Source of the DNA: Parvularcula lutaonensis
Lineage (GTDB): Bacteria; Pseudomonadota; Alphaproteobacteria; Caulobacterales; Parvularculaceae
Direction: 5' to 3'
DNA length: 64,000 nt
Assembly (NCBI RefSeq): GCF_014651915.1
Contig: NZ_BMXU01000003.1
Location: 1 to 64,000 of the forward strand
Position 1 is the first letter of the stretch. Every line of letters starts with the position of its first letter. Under the pieces are notes generated by a model. The model had not been told where the DNA came from. It saw nothing but the letters and a program-made list of their open reading frames with translations, and did not search any database. Shown here in pieces: positions 1 to 7,675 of the stretch. Both the position numbers and the translations under genes were made by a program.

Positions 1-41
1 CTGATCTGGCCTCCACCATGTGAAGGTTCCGGCCAGATCAG
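1..41. repeat. 11-bp perfect inverted repeat
   Basis: CTGATCTGGCC at 1-11 is exactly complementary to GGCCAGATCAG at 31-41, with a 19-nt loop. It lies inside the partial coding frame, so it may be chance or part of an element extending left of the window. Confidence 0.4.
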
Positions 42-360
42 CCTTCCATCGGGAGCAACGCCGTGGTTACATAAAGGGTGGCTGCGCCATCGGGGTCTCG
101 TCAGTTCTTCGGGCGATCCACCTGGGGGAGGGGTTCCGGCAGACGAGGTCTTCAACCATGAATTGGGGCACGTAGCATTGGACTTGGGTATGATCCCACC
201 GACGCACCAAACCAGGACTCCAAATGGTATGAGGACGCTTGCCACAAGACCAGGCAACGATGAGAGTACATCCATCGCTGTCGGAAACCGCTATCGGTTG
301 ATGAAAGGGCGGTCGTATTATCGGGTGTCACACAGTCCACAAGGGAAGGCAGGCCAATGA
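1..360 (+). CDS. C-terminal part of putative HExxH zinc metallopeptidase (toxin-like), cut by window edge
   Basis: The frame is open from the first base of the window to a TGA at 358-360, so the N-terminus lies outside. The visible 119 residues contain NHELGH (about residues 51-56), an HExxH zinc-binding helix. About 33 residues later comes DESTSIAVGNRYR, which resembles the downstream acidic/ENxxR segment of M91-like (NleD/RHS-toxin) peptidase domains. The domain sits at the extreme C-terminus, as in polymorphic toxins. The stop overlaps the start of the next gene by ATGA, so the two are probably co-translated. That is the usual arrangement for a toxin and its immunity protein, but immunity is inference. 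Calling the fragment a peptidase rests on the motif and its spacing only. Confidence 0.45.
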   Translation: MIWPPPCEGSGQISLPSGATPWLHKGWLRHRGLVSSSGDPPGGGVPADEVFNHELGHVALDLGMIPPTHQTRTPNGMRTLATRPGNDESTSIAVGNRYRLMKGRSYYRVSHSPQGKAGQ

Positions 361-854
361 TTTTCCCGGTGGAGTTTGCTGTAATCGTCGTCGGTACCCA
401 CTTGCTTGCCCACGGCGCTCCGACTTGCGGAACAGGGTTCGGTGAACAGATCGATGACATACGTTCGAGTGCCGAATACGTCGCACTCTTTCGTGTCACA
501 GACGCACGCCCGGCGGAAGATGAGGAGCAGTTCGGTACTGTGTCTCTCTCGCTAGTTCGTGCTGTCTCGGGGCGACCGCCGGAGACAATTACAGCTCAAG
601 GAAACGGCACCGAGATCATCCCTCCAGAATACCTCGATCTCGATTATCGACACCGACAGATTGTCGAGAGCGGTTATGCAAATGCCGGTCTATCCGTGAT
701 CGTTAATGGCGAACCATGCTTCGCCACACCCGCCGATGGCTTTGTTCCTGGCTACTCGTATCTTGTCTTCGGAAATGTCGCCTCCAAGATCTCTTTCGAA
801 CCTGTGGTGAGCGACGTAGACCCATTGGTCCTCTATCTCCTCAAAGAGAAATGA
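357..854 (+). CDS. Small secreted TIMP/netrin-like protein
   Basis: 165 aa. The hydrophobic N-terminus (FAVIVVGTHLLAHGA) looks like a signal sequence, and a Cys follows at about residue 24. The body has a beta-rich pattern (VALFRVTDAR, then VSLSLVRAVSG, then PCFATPADGF, then GYSYLVFG). This resembles bacterial tissue-inhibitor-of-metalloproteinase/netrin-type OB-fold proteins, which have a Cys near the mature N-terminus, a second Cys and a G-x-x-YLVF strand. The start overlaps the upstream HExxH frame by ATGA and has GGGAAGG upstream. An inhibitor or immunity role against the overlapping peptidase is attractive because TIMPs inhibit zinc proteases through an N-terminal Cys, but this is inference. 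A plain periplasmic protein of unknown role is the alternative. Confidence 0.5.
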   Translation: MIFPVEFAVIVVGTHLLAHGAPTCGTGFGEQIDDIRSSAEYVALFRVTDARPAEDEEQFGTVSLSLVRAVSGRPPETITAQGNGTEIIPPEYLDLDYRHRQIVESGYANAGLSVIVNGEPCFATPADGFVPGYSYLVFGNVASKISFEPVVSDVDPLVLYLLKEK

Positions 855-884
855 TATCGGCTTCCTGGTACCCCCACCCCCTTA

Positions 885-1815
885 GAGCCTGATCCAAAAG
901 TAGCTGGGTGATTTCAACGACTTATGATTCTCTTTGTTTGCTTAGAACACGGAGGATCACGATGCCCTGGAATGAAACCACCCGAAGAAAGTATGCGCGC
1001 AAGTCGGCGCGCTATGCAAGCGACCTCACGGACGCGGAATGGGCTTTGATTGAGCCGGACATGCCGCTGCCGAACAAGATGGGTCGGCCGCGCAAATGGC
1101 CCATGCGGGAGATCATGAACGCGCTTTTGTATATCGCCTCAACGGGTTGCCAGTGGCGGTTCCTTCCGAAGGATTTCCCGCCCTTTTCGACGGTGCAGAA
1201 GTATTTCTACTGGTGGCGCGACGCGAGACTGCTTGAAAGGCTCAATCATCGGCTGCTGCTCGGCCATCGCGAAGCGCAGGGCAAATGCCCGCAACCAACC
1301 GCGGGCGTGATCGACAGCCAGAGCGTGAAAACGACGGAAAGCGGCGGCATGACGGGCTTTGATGCAGGCAAGAAGGTCAAGGGTCACAAACGCCATATCC
1401 TGACCGACACGGAAGGGTTTTTGGTGACGGCGCTGGTGCACGCCGCCGACATTCAGGATCGCGACGGCGCGCCCGCCGTTCTCGCCGAAGCGCGCGACAG
1501 GTTTCCGTGGCTGCGTCACGTCTTCGCCGATGGCGGTTATGCGGGACAAGAACTGCGCCGTTCCCTGACAAAAATCGGAAGCTGGACCGTCGAAATCATC
1601 AAGCGGTCCCATACCGCAAAGGGTTTCGAAATCCTGCCCAGACGATGGGTCGTCGAGCGCACTTTCGCATCGCTCGGAAGGTCTCGCCGCCTCGCCAAAG
1701 ACTGGGAACGAGACTGGACATCCGCCATCGCATGGCTCTTCATCGCCCACATCCGTATCGCAATACGACGTATGGCAAGAGCCTGATAAATCACGAGGAC
1801 TTATGATTCAGGCTC
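885..1815 (+). mobile_element. Complete IS5-family insertion sequence, 931 bp
   Basis: The left end GAGCCTGATCCAAAAG (885-900) matches the complement of the right end (GAGCCTGAATCATAAG, read inward from 1815). Both ends are flanked by TTA (882-884 and 1816-1818), a 3-bp target duplication of the TNA type known for the IS1031-like group of IS5. One intact transposase frame fills the element. Perfect flanks and an open transposase suggest a recent, possibly still mobile insertion. Confidence 0.88.
962..1786 (+). CDS. IS5-family transposase
   Basis: 274 aa from ATG 962, which follows GGAGG (a longer GTG/TTG-type start upstream is possible). The N-terminal part (LTDAEWALIEPDMP...GRPRKWPMREIMNALLY) is the DUF4096-type DNA-binding region, and the DDE catalytic region follows: GVIDSQSVKT, then HVFADGGYAG, then RRWVVERTFASLGRSRRLAKDWE (the Y-(2)-R-(3)-E-(6)-K-like signature region). 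It catalyses cut-and-paste transposition of the surrounding element. The frame is intact and needs no programmed frameshift. Confidence 0.92.
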   Translation: MPWNETTRRKYARKSARYASDLTDAEWALIEPDMPLPNKMGRPRKWPMREIMNALLYIASTGCQWRFLPKDFPPFSTVQKYFYWWRDARLLERLNHRLLLGHREAQGKCPQPTAGVIDSQSVKTTESGGMTGFDAGKKVKGHKRHILTDTEGFLVTALVHAADIQDRDGAPAVLAEARDRFPWLRHVFADGGYAGQELRRSLTKIGSWTVEIIKRSHTAKGFEILPRRWVVERTFASLGRSRRLAKDWERDWTSAIAWLFIAHIRIAIRRMARA

Positions 1816-1864
1816 TTAGCCGCTCGAACTGCGCCTCCGTCAGCCAGAACAGATTGTCCGCCAT
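1808..1864 (-). pseudogene. Remnant of a second IS5-type transposase (N-terminus only)
   Basis: On the minus strand ATG 1864 opens a frame reading MADNLFWLTEAQFERL, the typical opening of another IS5-type transposase subgroup. It stops inside the right end of the complete IS at 1808. The rest of this older transposase is not found on the other side of the IS (bases 855-884 do not continue it), so insertion plus deletion removed it. The remaining 1865-2067 stretch holds a small TCTCC/GGAGA hairpin near 1870-1885 and no gene I recognise. Confidence 0.6.
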
Positions 1865-2067
1865 CGCTAGTCTCCCTTCGGAGACCGTGAATCACGAACT
1901 GCTTCACACCGCTAGACGGTTTATGGGTCCGGAGCCTAGCTATCCGGTGACACTCTTACTTGGCAGCTACACAGGTGGAAGCGCACAATTTATCTTGTCG
2001 AAAGTTTTGGCCTTCAATGCGAGATCGGGGTTTCATGGTGCCTTTGGTCTCAAGCACCGATATTCCT

Positions 2068-2658
2068 TCAAGCCGCTTTCGCGCCCAGCTTGTCGATACG
2101 GCGCAGCCAGCGTTCACGGTACTCCGATCCTCCCGCCTCGACTCTACCGATCAGGGTGCTGCGGATCGGCTTGAAGCCGCAAAGGCCGAGAAGGCTTCGC
2201 TCGAGGTTCTTGAGACCATGCGCACGGAATATGAACCGGTAAGCAGCGGCGGGCATTCCCATCGTCATGATGATGCGCGCTGACTTGCCCTTCATCAGCT
2301 GCTTGGGAAATGAGGTTGGATCACTCATATCCAGAGCGAAACCAGGCCGAAAAGTCTGCTCGATGAGGGCTTTCGTGTAGGCGGGCAGCGTGCCCATCCA
2401 CATCGGAAAAACGATGACGAAGTGTTCGCCCTCGGAGATCGCGGCCTGCAGCGGGCGCACCGATTCCGGCGGCTCTCCGCTTTCGAATTCCTCCGTGTTG
2501 TGAAGAAAGGGAACATCCAGGCTCGCGCCGTCGAAAAACGAGATGCCGTGCCCCGCTTTGACCGCGGCATCGCGGTAGCGCTCGGCAAGAGCCCGGCAGT
2601 AACTCCGATTGCGGCTCGGATGCCCAAGCAGGAGCGTGATGCGCTTCGGCTCAACCAC
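2068..2658 (-). CDS. Flavodoxin-fold NAD(P)H-dependent oxidoreductase
   Basis: 196 aa from a GTG start at 2658. GGAGG lies 7 nt upstream, and the start overlaps the end of the preceding cytochrome gene by 8 bp, so translation is coupled. A longer in-frame ATG start at 2721 would sit inside the cytochrome gene and is less likely. The N-terminal strand plus phosphate-binding loop (ITLLLGHPSRNRSYCRAL) and the central IVFPMWMGTLPAYTKALIEQ segment are typical of the NQO/MdaB/KefF flavoprotein family. Such proteins transfer hydride from NAD(P)H through bound FMN or FAD to quinones or other acceptors. The substrate is not evident. Confidence 0.8.
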   Translation of the reverse strand: MVEPKRITLLLGHPSRNRSYCRALAERYRDAAVKAGHGISFFDGASLDVPFLHNTEEFESGEPPESVRPLQAAISEGEHFVIVFPMWMGTLPAYTKALIEQTFRPGFALDMSDPTSFPKQLMKGKSARIIMTMGMPAAAYRFIFRAHGLKNLERSLLGLCGFKPIRSTLIGRVEAGGSEYRERWLRRIDKLGAKAA

Positions 2659-3235
2659 CGCCTGACCTCCTCGAGAACTCGAGCCACTCCTCGTCCTGGT
2701 AGCGGTCCTCGAGGTCGTCATCGATGTAGAACTGGTCGAGGAAATATTCCCTGATGTCCTCCGGCACCTCGTCTTCGGTCAGCGCTTCTTGCGCCTTTGG
2801 GTCATTCGCGAAGGCGGCGAGGTCGCGAAGCTCCGCACCCGTGATGTCGATCTGATAGCCGATCCATGCGTCCTGGAGCTTCAGCATCACCGGCGCGCCA
2901 GCCCACATCCGTGCGGCAAATTCCATCTCGTCGACAGGTGCCATTGTCGGCATTCGGTCCAATGGCGGGCCAGCACGACCGCCAATGCCGCGAATGGCAT
3001 GGCAAGCGATACAGCCTTTGGTGATGAAGAGCGCGCGCCCATGCTCGGGGTCACCACCGGGCGCCGGAGACACCGTTTCCTCCTTCGCCGGATCGGTTCG
3101 AGGCCCCTCCCCGGCACCGAGGAAGCCGCCGGCGCTTGCCAATACGGCAAAGGCACCGATGAGAGCGATCGGAACGATCAGAAAACCGAGAGCACGCACA
3201 GGGATCCCCTTGTTTGCTCCTCTCACGTTTCTCAT
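2651..3235 (-). CDS. Membrane-anchored monohaem cytochrome c
   Basis: 194 aa. An N-terminal hydrophobic segment (LGFLIVPIALIGAFAVLASAGGFLG, residues about 17-41) acts as signal or anchor. A class I cytochrome c fold follows, with CIACH (about residues 75-79) for covalent haem attachment and a Met-rich region (DRMPTMAP) as a candidate for the sixth ligand. The acidic C-terminus after the fold (EDIREYFLDQFYIDDDLEDRYQDEEW) is unusual. It faces the periplasm and probably carries electrons. It overlaps the downstream flavodoxin-fold gene, so the pair may share a redox job, though that is inference. Confidence 0.85.
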   Translation of the reverse strand: MRNVRGANKGIPVRALGFLIVPIALIGAFAVLASAGGFLGAGEGPRTDPAKEETVSPAPGGDPEHGRALFITKGCIACHAIRGIGGRAGPPLDRMPTMAPVDEMEFAARMWAGAPVMLKLQDAWIGYQIDITGAELRDLAAFANDPKAQEALTEDEVPEDIREYFLDQFYIDDDLEDRYQDEEWLEFSRRSGGG

Positions 3236-3327
3236 GGTGGCGGCGCAGCGGCTTTGCGCTGCCGCAAAGCCCGTGGGCCGAACCTAAGCTGGAGGGTCGG
3301 CATCTGAGCAATCGAGCGGAGCCAAAC

Positions 3328-5175
3328 ATGGACGGAAGCTTGCCCGTGACTGTCCCGGCGGAGACTGTGCAGCGCCAGTCGACGACCCCCCTATGGATGG
3401 ACTTCGGACCGTCCACCGGCGGTTCAGGGTTCCTCCACGAGCTTAGCCACGAGCTTCCCGACTATCTTGACCGCAGCGTGCACGCAGCCGTCGCGAAGGC
3501 GACGGGCGGTGTCTCTCCGCTATCGATCGCGGGCAGCTTCCTTGATTGGGGGGCTCACTTTTGGTTCTCACCGGGCAAACAGATGCACATCGCGTTCAAG
3601 GGCTGGGACAAGCTTCGGCGCTTGACGTCCTACAGCTTTCGCCTCGCCGGCGACCTCGAAAACGAACCGTGCATCGAGCCATTGGTGCAGGACCGGCGCT
3701 TCCGGGCCGAGAGCTGGAAGAGCTTCCCCTTCAACCTCATCCATCAGCAGTTCCTGCTCACGCAACAGTTCTGGCACAACGTCTTCACGGGGGTGCCTGG
3801 GGTCCAGCCCAAGCATGAAGCCCTCGCCGACTTCACGGCACGGCAGTTCCTCGACACCGTGGCCCCGAGCAATTTCTTCTTCACAAACCCGGAAGTCCTT
3901 GAGCGGACGATCGAGGAGCGGGGGGCAAACCTCGCAAGAGGAGCAGCATATTTTGTCGACGACATGCTCCGCCGCTATTCCGGTCGCCCGCCTGCGGGAC
4001 ATGAAGCCTACAAAGTCGGGCGGGACCTTGCGGCGACACCTGGGAAAGTGGTCTTCAGGAATCGCCTGATCGAACTCATTCAGTACACGCCGACGACTTC
4101 TGAAGTGAAAGCCCCGCCGGTCCTGATCCTGCCGGCCTGGATCATGAAGTACTATATTCTCGATTTGTCGGAAACGAACTCGCTCGTTCGTTATCTCGTC
4201 GATGCAGGCCACACCGTTTTCATCGTCTCCTGGCGCAATCCGACTGCAGAGGACCGTGACCTCAGCTTTGAAGACTATCTCGACCTCGGCGCGTTCGCGG
4301 CGGTCGACGCAGTGAAAGTCGCCGTCCCCGACGAACAGGTCCATCTCGTCGGGTACTGCCTCGGAGGGACCTCTGCCGCAATCGCGGCAGCGACGATGGC
4401 ACGGGACGGAAACGACGCCATCCGCAGCCTGACAATGCTCGCTGCACAGGTTGATTTCAGCCAGGCCGGAGAGCTGGCCCTGTTCATCAGCGATAGCCAG
4501 CTTGCCTTTCTCGAAGACCTGATGTGGGATCAGGGATATCTCGCCGCGGAACAGATGGCCGGGGCGTTCCAGGTGCTCCGCTCGAACGACCTCATATGGT
4601 CCCGGTCGCTGCGCAGCTACTGGCTTGGAGAACGACGTCCTCCGAATGACCTGATGGTCTGGAATGCCGATGGAACCCGCATGCCCTACCGAATGCATAG
4701 CGAGTACCTGCGCAAGCTGTACCTCAACAACGACCTTGCCCACGGACGGTTCGAGGTCCATGGCCGTCCCGTTTCCATTGGCGATATCAATGTTCCTGTC
4801 TTCGCGGTCGGCACGACGCGCGACCATGTGGCGCCTTGGAAGTCTGTGTACAAACTTCACCTCTTATCGGACACGGATCTGACCTTCGTGCTGACTGACG
4901 GGGGCCACAATGGCGGGATCATCAGCGAGCCTGGTCATCCGGGCCGATCTTTCAAATCTGCATTTACGGCCTCTGATGCAGCATACCGAAGCCCGGAGCA
5001 GTGGCTGGAGGAAGCGAAGGACCACCCCGGTTCCTGGTGGCCGAAGTGGGAGGCGTGGCTCTCGAGCTTCACCGACCGCACCGAACCGGCACGGACACCG
5101 CATTTGATCGACGTCCCAGCCAACGAACTGGCCGCATGCGTGGACGCTCCGGGTACCTACGTTTTCCAGAAATAG
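3328..5175 (+). CDS. phaC: Poly(R)-hydroxyalkanoate synthase, class I
   Basis: 615 aa from ATG 3328; upstream in-frame codons run into the divergent cytochrome promoter and do not look coding. It polymerises (R)-3-hydroxyacyl-CoA into PHA storage granules. The N-terminal PhaC domain (WDKLRR...HQQFLLTQQFW) is followed by an alpha/beta-hydrolase domain. The lipase-like box GYCLGG carries the catalytic Cys at about residue 344, with Asp in TTRDHVAPW (about 499) and His in DGGHNGG (about 527), so the triad is complete. PhaA/PhaB are not nearby. The adjoining genes (PRPP synthetase, phosphorylase, beta-CASP protein) resemble clusters induced under low-oxygen or energy stress. Confidence 0.93.
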   Translation: MDGSLPVTVPAETVQRQSTTPLWMDFGPSTGGSGFLHELSHELPDYLDRSVHAAVAKATGGVSPLSIAGSFLDWGAHFWFSPGKQMHIAFKGWDKLRRLTSYSFRLAGDLENEPCIEPLVQDRRFRAESWKSFPFNLIHQQFLLTQQFWHNVFTGVPGVQPKHEALADFTARQFLDTVAPSNFFFTNPEVLERTIEERGANLARGAAYFVDDMLRRYSGRPPAGHEAYKVGRDLAATPGKVVFRNRLIELIQYTPTTSEVKAPPVLILPAWIMKYYILDLSETNSLVRYLVDAGHTVFIVSWRNPTAEDRDLSFEDYLDLGAFAAVDAVKVAVPDEQVHLVGYCLGGTSAAIAAATMARDGNDAIRSLTMLAAQVDFSQAGELALFISDSQLAFLEDLMWDQGYLAAEQMAGAFQVLRSNDLIWSRSLRSYWLGERRPPNDLMVWNADGTRMPYRMHSEYLRKLYLNNDLAHGRFEVHGRPVSIGDINVPVFAVGTTRDHVAPWKSVYKLHLLSDTDLTFVLTDGGHNGGIISEPGHPGRSFKSAFTASDAAYRSPEQWLEEAKDHPGSWWPKWEAWLSSFTDRTEPARTPHLIDVPANELAACVDAPGTYVFQK

Positions 5176-5249
5176 ACCGACTCCCTGCTTGACCGACCTG
5201 GCGGGATCATCGGCCGCCCGACATCGAAACGCGGTTGGCAGTCCAACGG

Positions 5250-6164
5250 CTAGCGGAGCGCAGGATTTTCCGGCGCGCTTCCGAGCATGCGGGCCACACC
5301 CGCCGCGAGGATTGGTGCAACGTCGATAGCGGCATTCGGATTGATGACGGTGTTGGTCGTCACGACCCTTTGCGCACCGGCCTTGACGATGGTCGAAGCC
5401 GCGTCCTCGGCGAAGATTCCGTGTACCGCTATAGAAACAGGCGCCACGCTCCCTGCGGAAAGCAGGGCACGAACAGTCTCGGCCGTTGTGTGTCCTGAGG
5501 ATATGATATCATCAACGATCACGGGTGTGTGGTTGCTGAGATCCACTTGGGAGTCCGTCACGATCTCGACCTCCCTGTCGCCCCTGCGGCGCTTTTGGAA
5601 GAGAAGCCGCGGGGCGCCGAGATATTCCGCAAGGGGGTCGATCCACTGCGCACTCTCCACGTCCGGACCGACGATCAGGGGGTGTTTGACATTGTCTCGC
5701 ACCCACGATGCCAAGGCCGGCACCGCACTCTCCGCAGTCGAGGGGATGGAGTAGACTTCCGAAAGGTCCCTATACCGATGGAGATGGGGGTCGATCGTGG
5801 CGAGCCACGAAAACGCCCCGGAGATCAGCCTTGCGAAGGACAGCGAGGTCACCGCCTCTCCGTCTTTGAATGCCTTGTCCTGCCGCAGATAGGGAAGATA
5901 CGGCACCGCCAGACCGACGGAAACAGCACCCTGGGCCTTCGCAGCATCTGCCGCCATCAGCAGTGGCAGGGTCTTGTCGTTGGGATGGTCGAGATAAGCA
6001 ATGAATACGGCGTGCGCGCCTTTCAGGCTGTCGCGGAAGCGGAGATAGCTCTCCCCGTCCGGAAACTGGCGGAGTTCGAGCGTGCCGTTCTCCCCTGCGA
6101 TCGCTTTCCTGACAGCATCAGCGAACGGCTCTGATCCGAAGAAGGAGTAAACTCTTTTGGTCAT
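5250..6164 (-). CDS. prs: Ribose-phosphate pyrophosphokinase (PRPP synthetase)
   Basis: 304 aa. It makes PRPP from ribose 5-phosphate and ATP. Visible signatures are the opening GSEPFADAVRKAIAGE, the ATP-site DPHLHRY loop and the PRPP-binding loop VIVDDIISSGHT near residues 215-226. It is slightly shorter and more divergent than the housekeeping Prs (about 315 aa), so it may be a second, specialised copy. The start overlaps the stop of the upstream phosphorylase gene by ATGA, showing a tight operon with 6161-7675 and 7672-9036. The context suggests channelling of phosphorylase-derived ribose phosphates into PRPP. Confidence 0.9.
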   Translation of the reverse strand: MTKRVYSFFGSEPFADAVRKAIAGENGTLELRQFPDGESYLRFRDSLKGAHAVFIAYLDHPNDKTLPLLMAADAAKAQGAVSVGLAVPYLPYLRQDKAFKDGEAVTSLSFARLISGAFSWLATIDPHLHRYRDLSEVYSIPSTAESAVPALASWVRDNVKHPLIVGPDVESAQWIDPLAEYLGAPRLLFQKRRRGDREVEIVTDSQVDLSNHTPVIVDDIISSGHTTAETVRALLSAGSVAPVSIAVHGIFAEDAASTIVKAGAQRVVTTNTVINPNAAIDVAPILAAGVARMLGSAPENPALR

Positions 6165-7675
6165 GGTGTCGTGAGCATGAAGATATCAGGCTCCCCCAAC
6201 AGGAAGGCGATGGCATAGTCGAGCTCGCCGGGCGTCTCGGCATGGAGGGTGAGCAGGGGCTCACCCATCGTAACCGGGTCACCAATGCGCTTGTGGATCT
6301 CGGCACCCGCCGCAGGAGCACCAGGAGCACCGGCGAGCTTGGCCACGCGTGCCAGCTTCCGGCAGTCAATCGCAGCGACCAGCCCGTCTGTCGAGGCCGT
6401 CACCGCACGGGTATGCGGAGCAACCGGGGGTTCTCGCAGGCCGCCCTGCGCTTCGGCGATTCGGAGGAATTTCTTCCAGGCCCGCCCGTCATCAAGCACT
6501 TCGCGGGCGGTCTTTGTGCCTTTCCCGGCCTCGACTGCGCCAGCGAGCTCGAGGACGGCCCCGGCCAGAGTGACCGCGCGGTCACGGAGGTCTTGCGGCG
6601 CATCCGGCTCGCCTCTCAGGACAGCCACGACATCCCTCGCCTCCAGCGCAGGCCCTACCCCACGCCCGACGGGCTGACGTCCGTCAGTCTTGATGATCCG
6701 TGTGCGAACGCCGAAGGCCTGCGCAACACTCGCGAGGCTTGTTGCAAGCGAGGCCGCCGCCTTCTCGGACCGGACCTTCACGCTTGGACCCACGGGGATG
6801 TCGATCACGACATGCGTCGAACCGGCGGCGATCTTCTTGGACAGGACCGACGCCACCATCGGCCCCTGAGCGTCAAAGTCGAGAGCCCTCGAGACCCTGA
6901 TGAGGATGTCGTCGGAGGGCGCAAGATGCACGCTTCCGCCCCAGACGATGCACCCGCCCTCACGCTCGACGACACGCCGCATCGCCGTCAGGGACAGGTT
7001 CACGGGTGCCAGCGTCTCCATCACGTCCGCCGTGCCCGCTGGGGAGGTGATCCCACGGGACGACGTCTTCGGCATGGTCAACCCGAAGGCAGCGACGATC
7101 GATACGATGATGGGCGTTGTCCTGTTACCGGGAAGCCCTCCGACGCAGTGCTTGTCGACAATGGGCGCCTGGTTCCAATGGAGCCGGTCACCCGTTTCGA
7201 CCATCGCGCGTGTCAGCGCGATCATCTCCGGCTCGTCCAGAGGCGTTGCAGAGCAGTCCGTCAGGAACGCCGCAAGGTGAATATCCGAGTACTGCTGGGC
7301 GACAACATCGGCGATCACTTCCCGCGCGCCCTCGTCATCAATCCGTCCACCGAACACCCTGCGCCGCACGATGCTGAATGAAGCAAGGGGCGGGGCGTGC
7401 GTGACAGTGACGACATCTCCCTGCTCGAGGCCAAGCTGTTGCCAAGCGGCCTCCGAGAGGCCGGCTTCGTCGCTTTCGAGGATGTCGGAAATCACATGGA
7501 AGAGCGTCGCGGTGACAGAACGCCCCTTGTGATGGATCTCGACCTGCGCGCGCGCATCGAAGCCCTCGGAGCGGCAGACGCCACAATCAGACCTCAGAAA
7601 GACGAAGGCCGCGCCGGGAGCGACCACGCCCAAACGCCGGGCGCGCAGAGCGGATAAAGATTGACCGCCCTTCAT
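6161..7675 (-). CDS. Long-form thymidine phosphorylase / AMP phosphorylase family protein
   Basis: 504 aa, clearly longer than DeoA (about 440 aa), because it has the extra N-terminal domain found in archaeal AMP phosphorylases and their bacterial relatives. Core motifs are DKHCVGGLPGNRTTPIIV (phosphate/nucleobase site), SSRGITSPAGTADVMETL (the family signature) and a C-terminal barrel-sandwich region ending GELDYAIAFLLGEPD. It cleaves a nucleoside or nucleoside monophosphate with phosphate. If it uses AMP, the product is ribose 1,5-bisphosphate. It overlaps both neighbours by ATGA. Substrate choice between thymidine and AMP cannot be read from the sequence. Confidence 0.85.
   Translation of the reverse strand: MKGGQSLSALRARRLGVVAPGAAFVFLRSDCGVCRSEGFDARAQVEIHHKGRSVTATLFHVISDILESDEAGLSEAAWQQLGLEQGDVVTVTHAPPLASFSIVRRRVFGGRIDDEGAREVIADVVAQQYSDIHLAAFLTDCSATPLDEPEMIALTRAMVETGDRLHWNQAPIVDKHCVGGLPGNRTTPIIVSIVAAFGLTMPKTSSRGITSPAGTADVMETLAPVNLSLTAMRRVVEREGGCIVWGGSVHLAPSDDILIRVSRALDFDAQGPMVASVLSKKIAAGSTHVVIDIPVGPSVKVRSEKAAASLATSLASVAQAFGVRTRIIKTDGRQPVGRGVGPALEARDVVAVLRGEPDAPQDLRDRAVTLAGAVLELAGAVEAGKGTKTAREVLDDGRAWKKFLRIAEAQGGLREPPVAPHTRAVTASTDGLVAAIDCRKLARVAKLAGAPGAPAAGAEIHKRIGDPVTMGEPLLTLHAETPGELDYAIAFLLGEPDIFMLTTP

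Noticed and set aside
3568-4860. Long minus-strand frame (430 aa) opposite phaC
   Set aside because: High-GC shadow; phaC on the plus strand has the full catalytic set and the minus frame has no recognisable motif.
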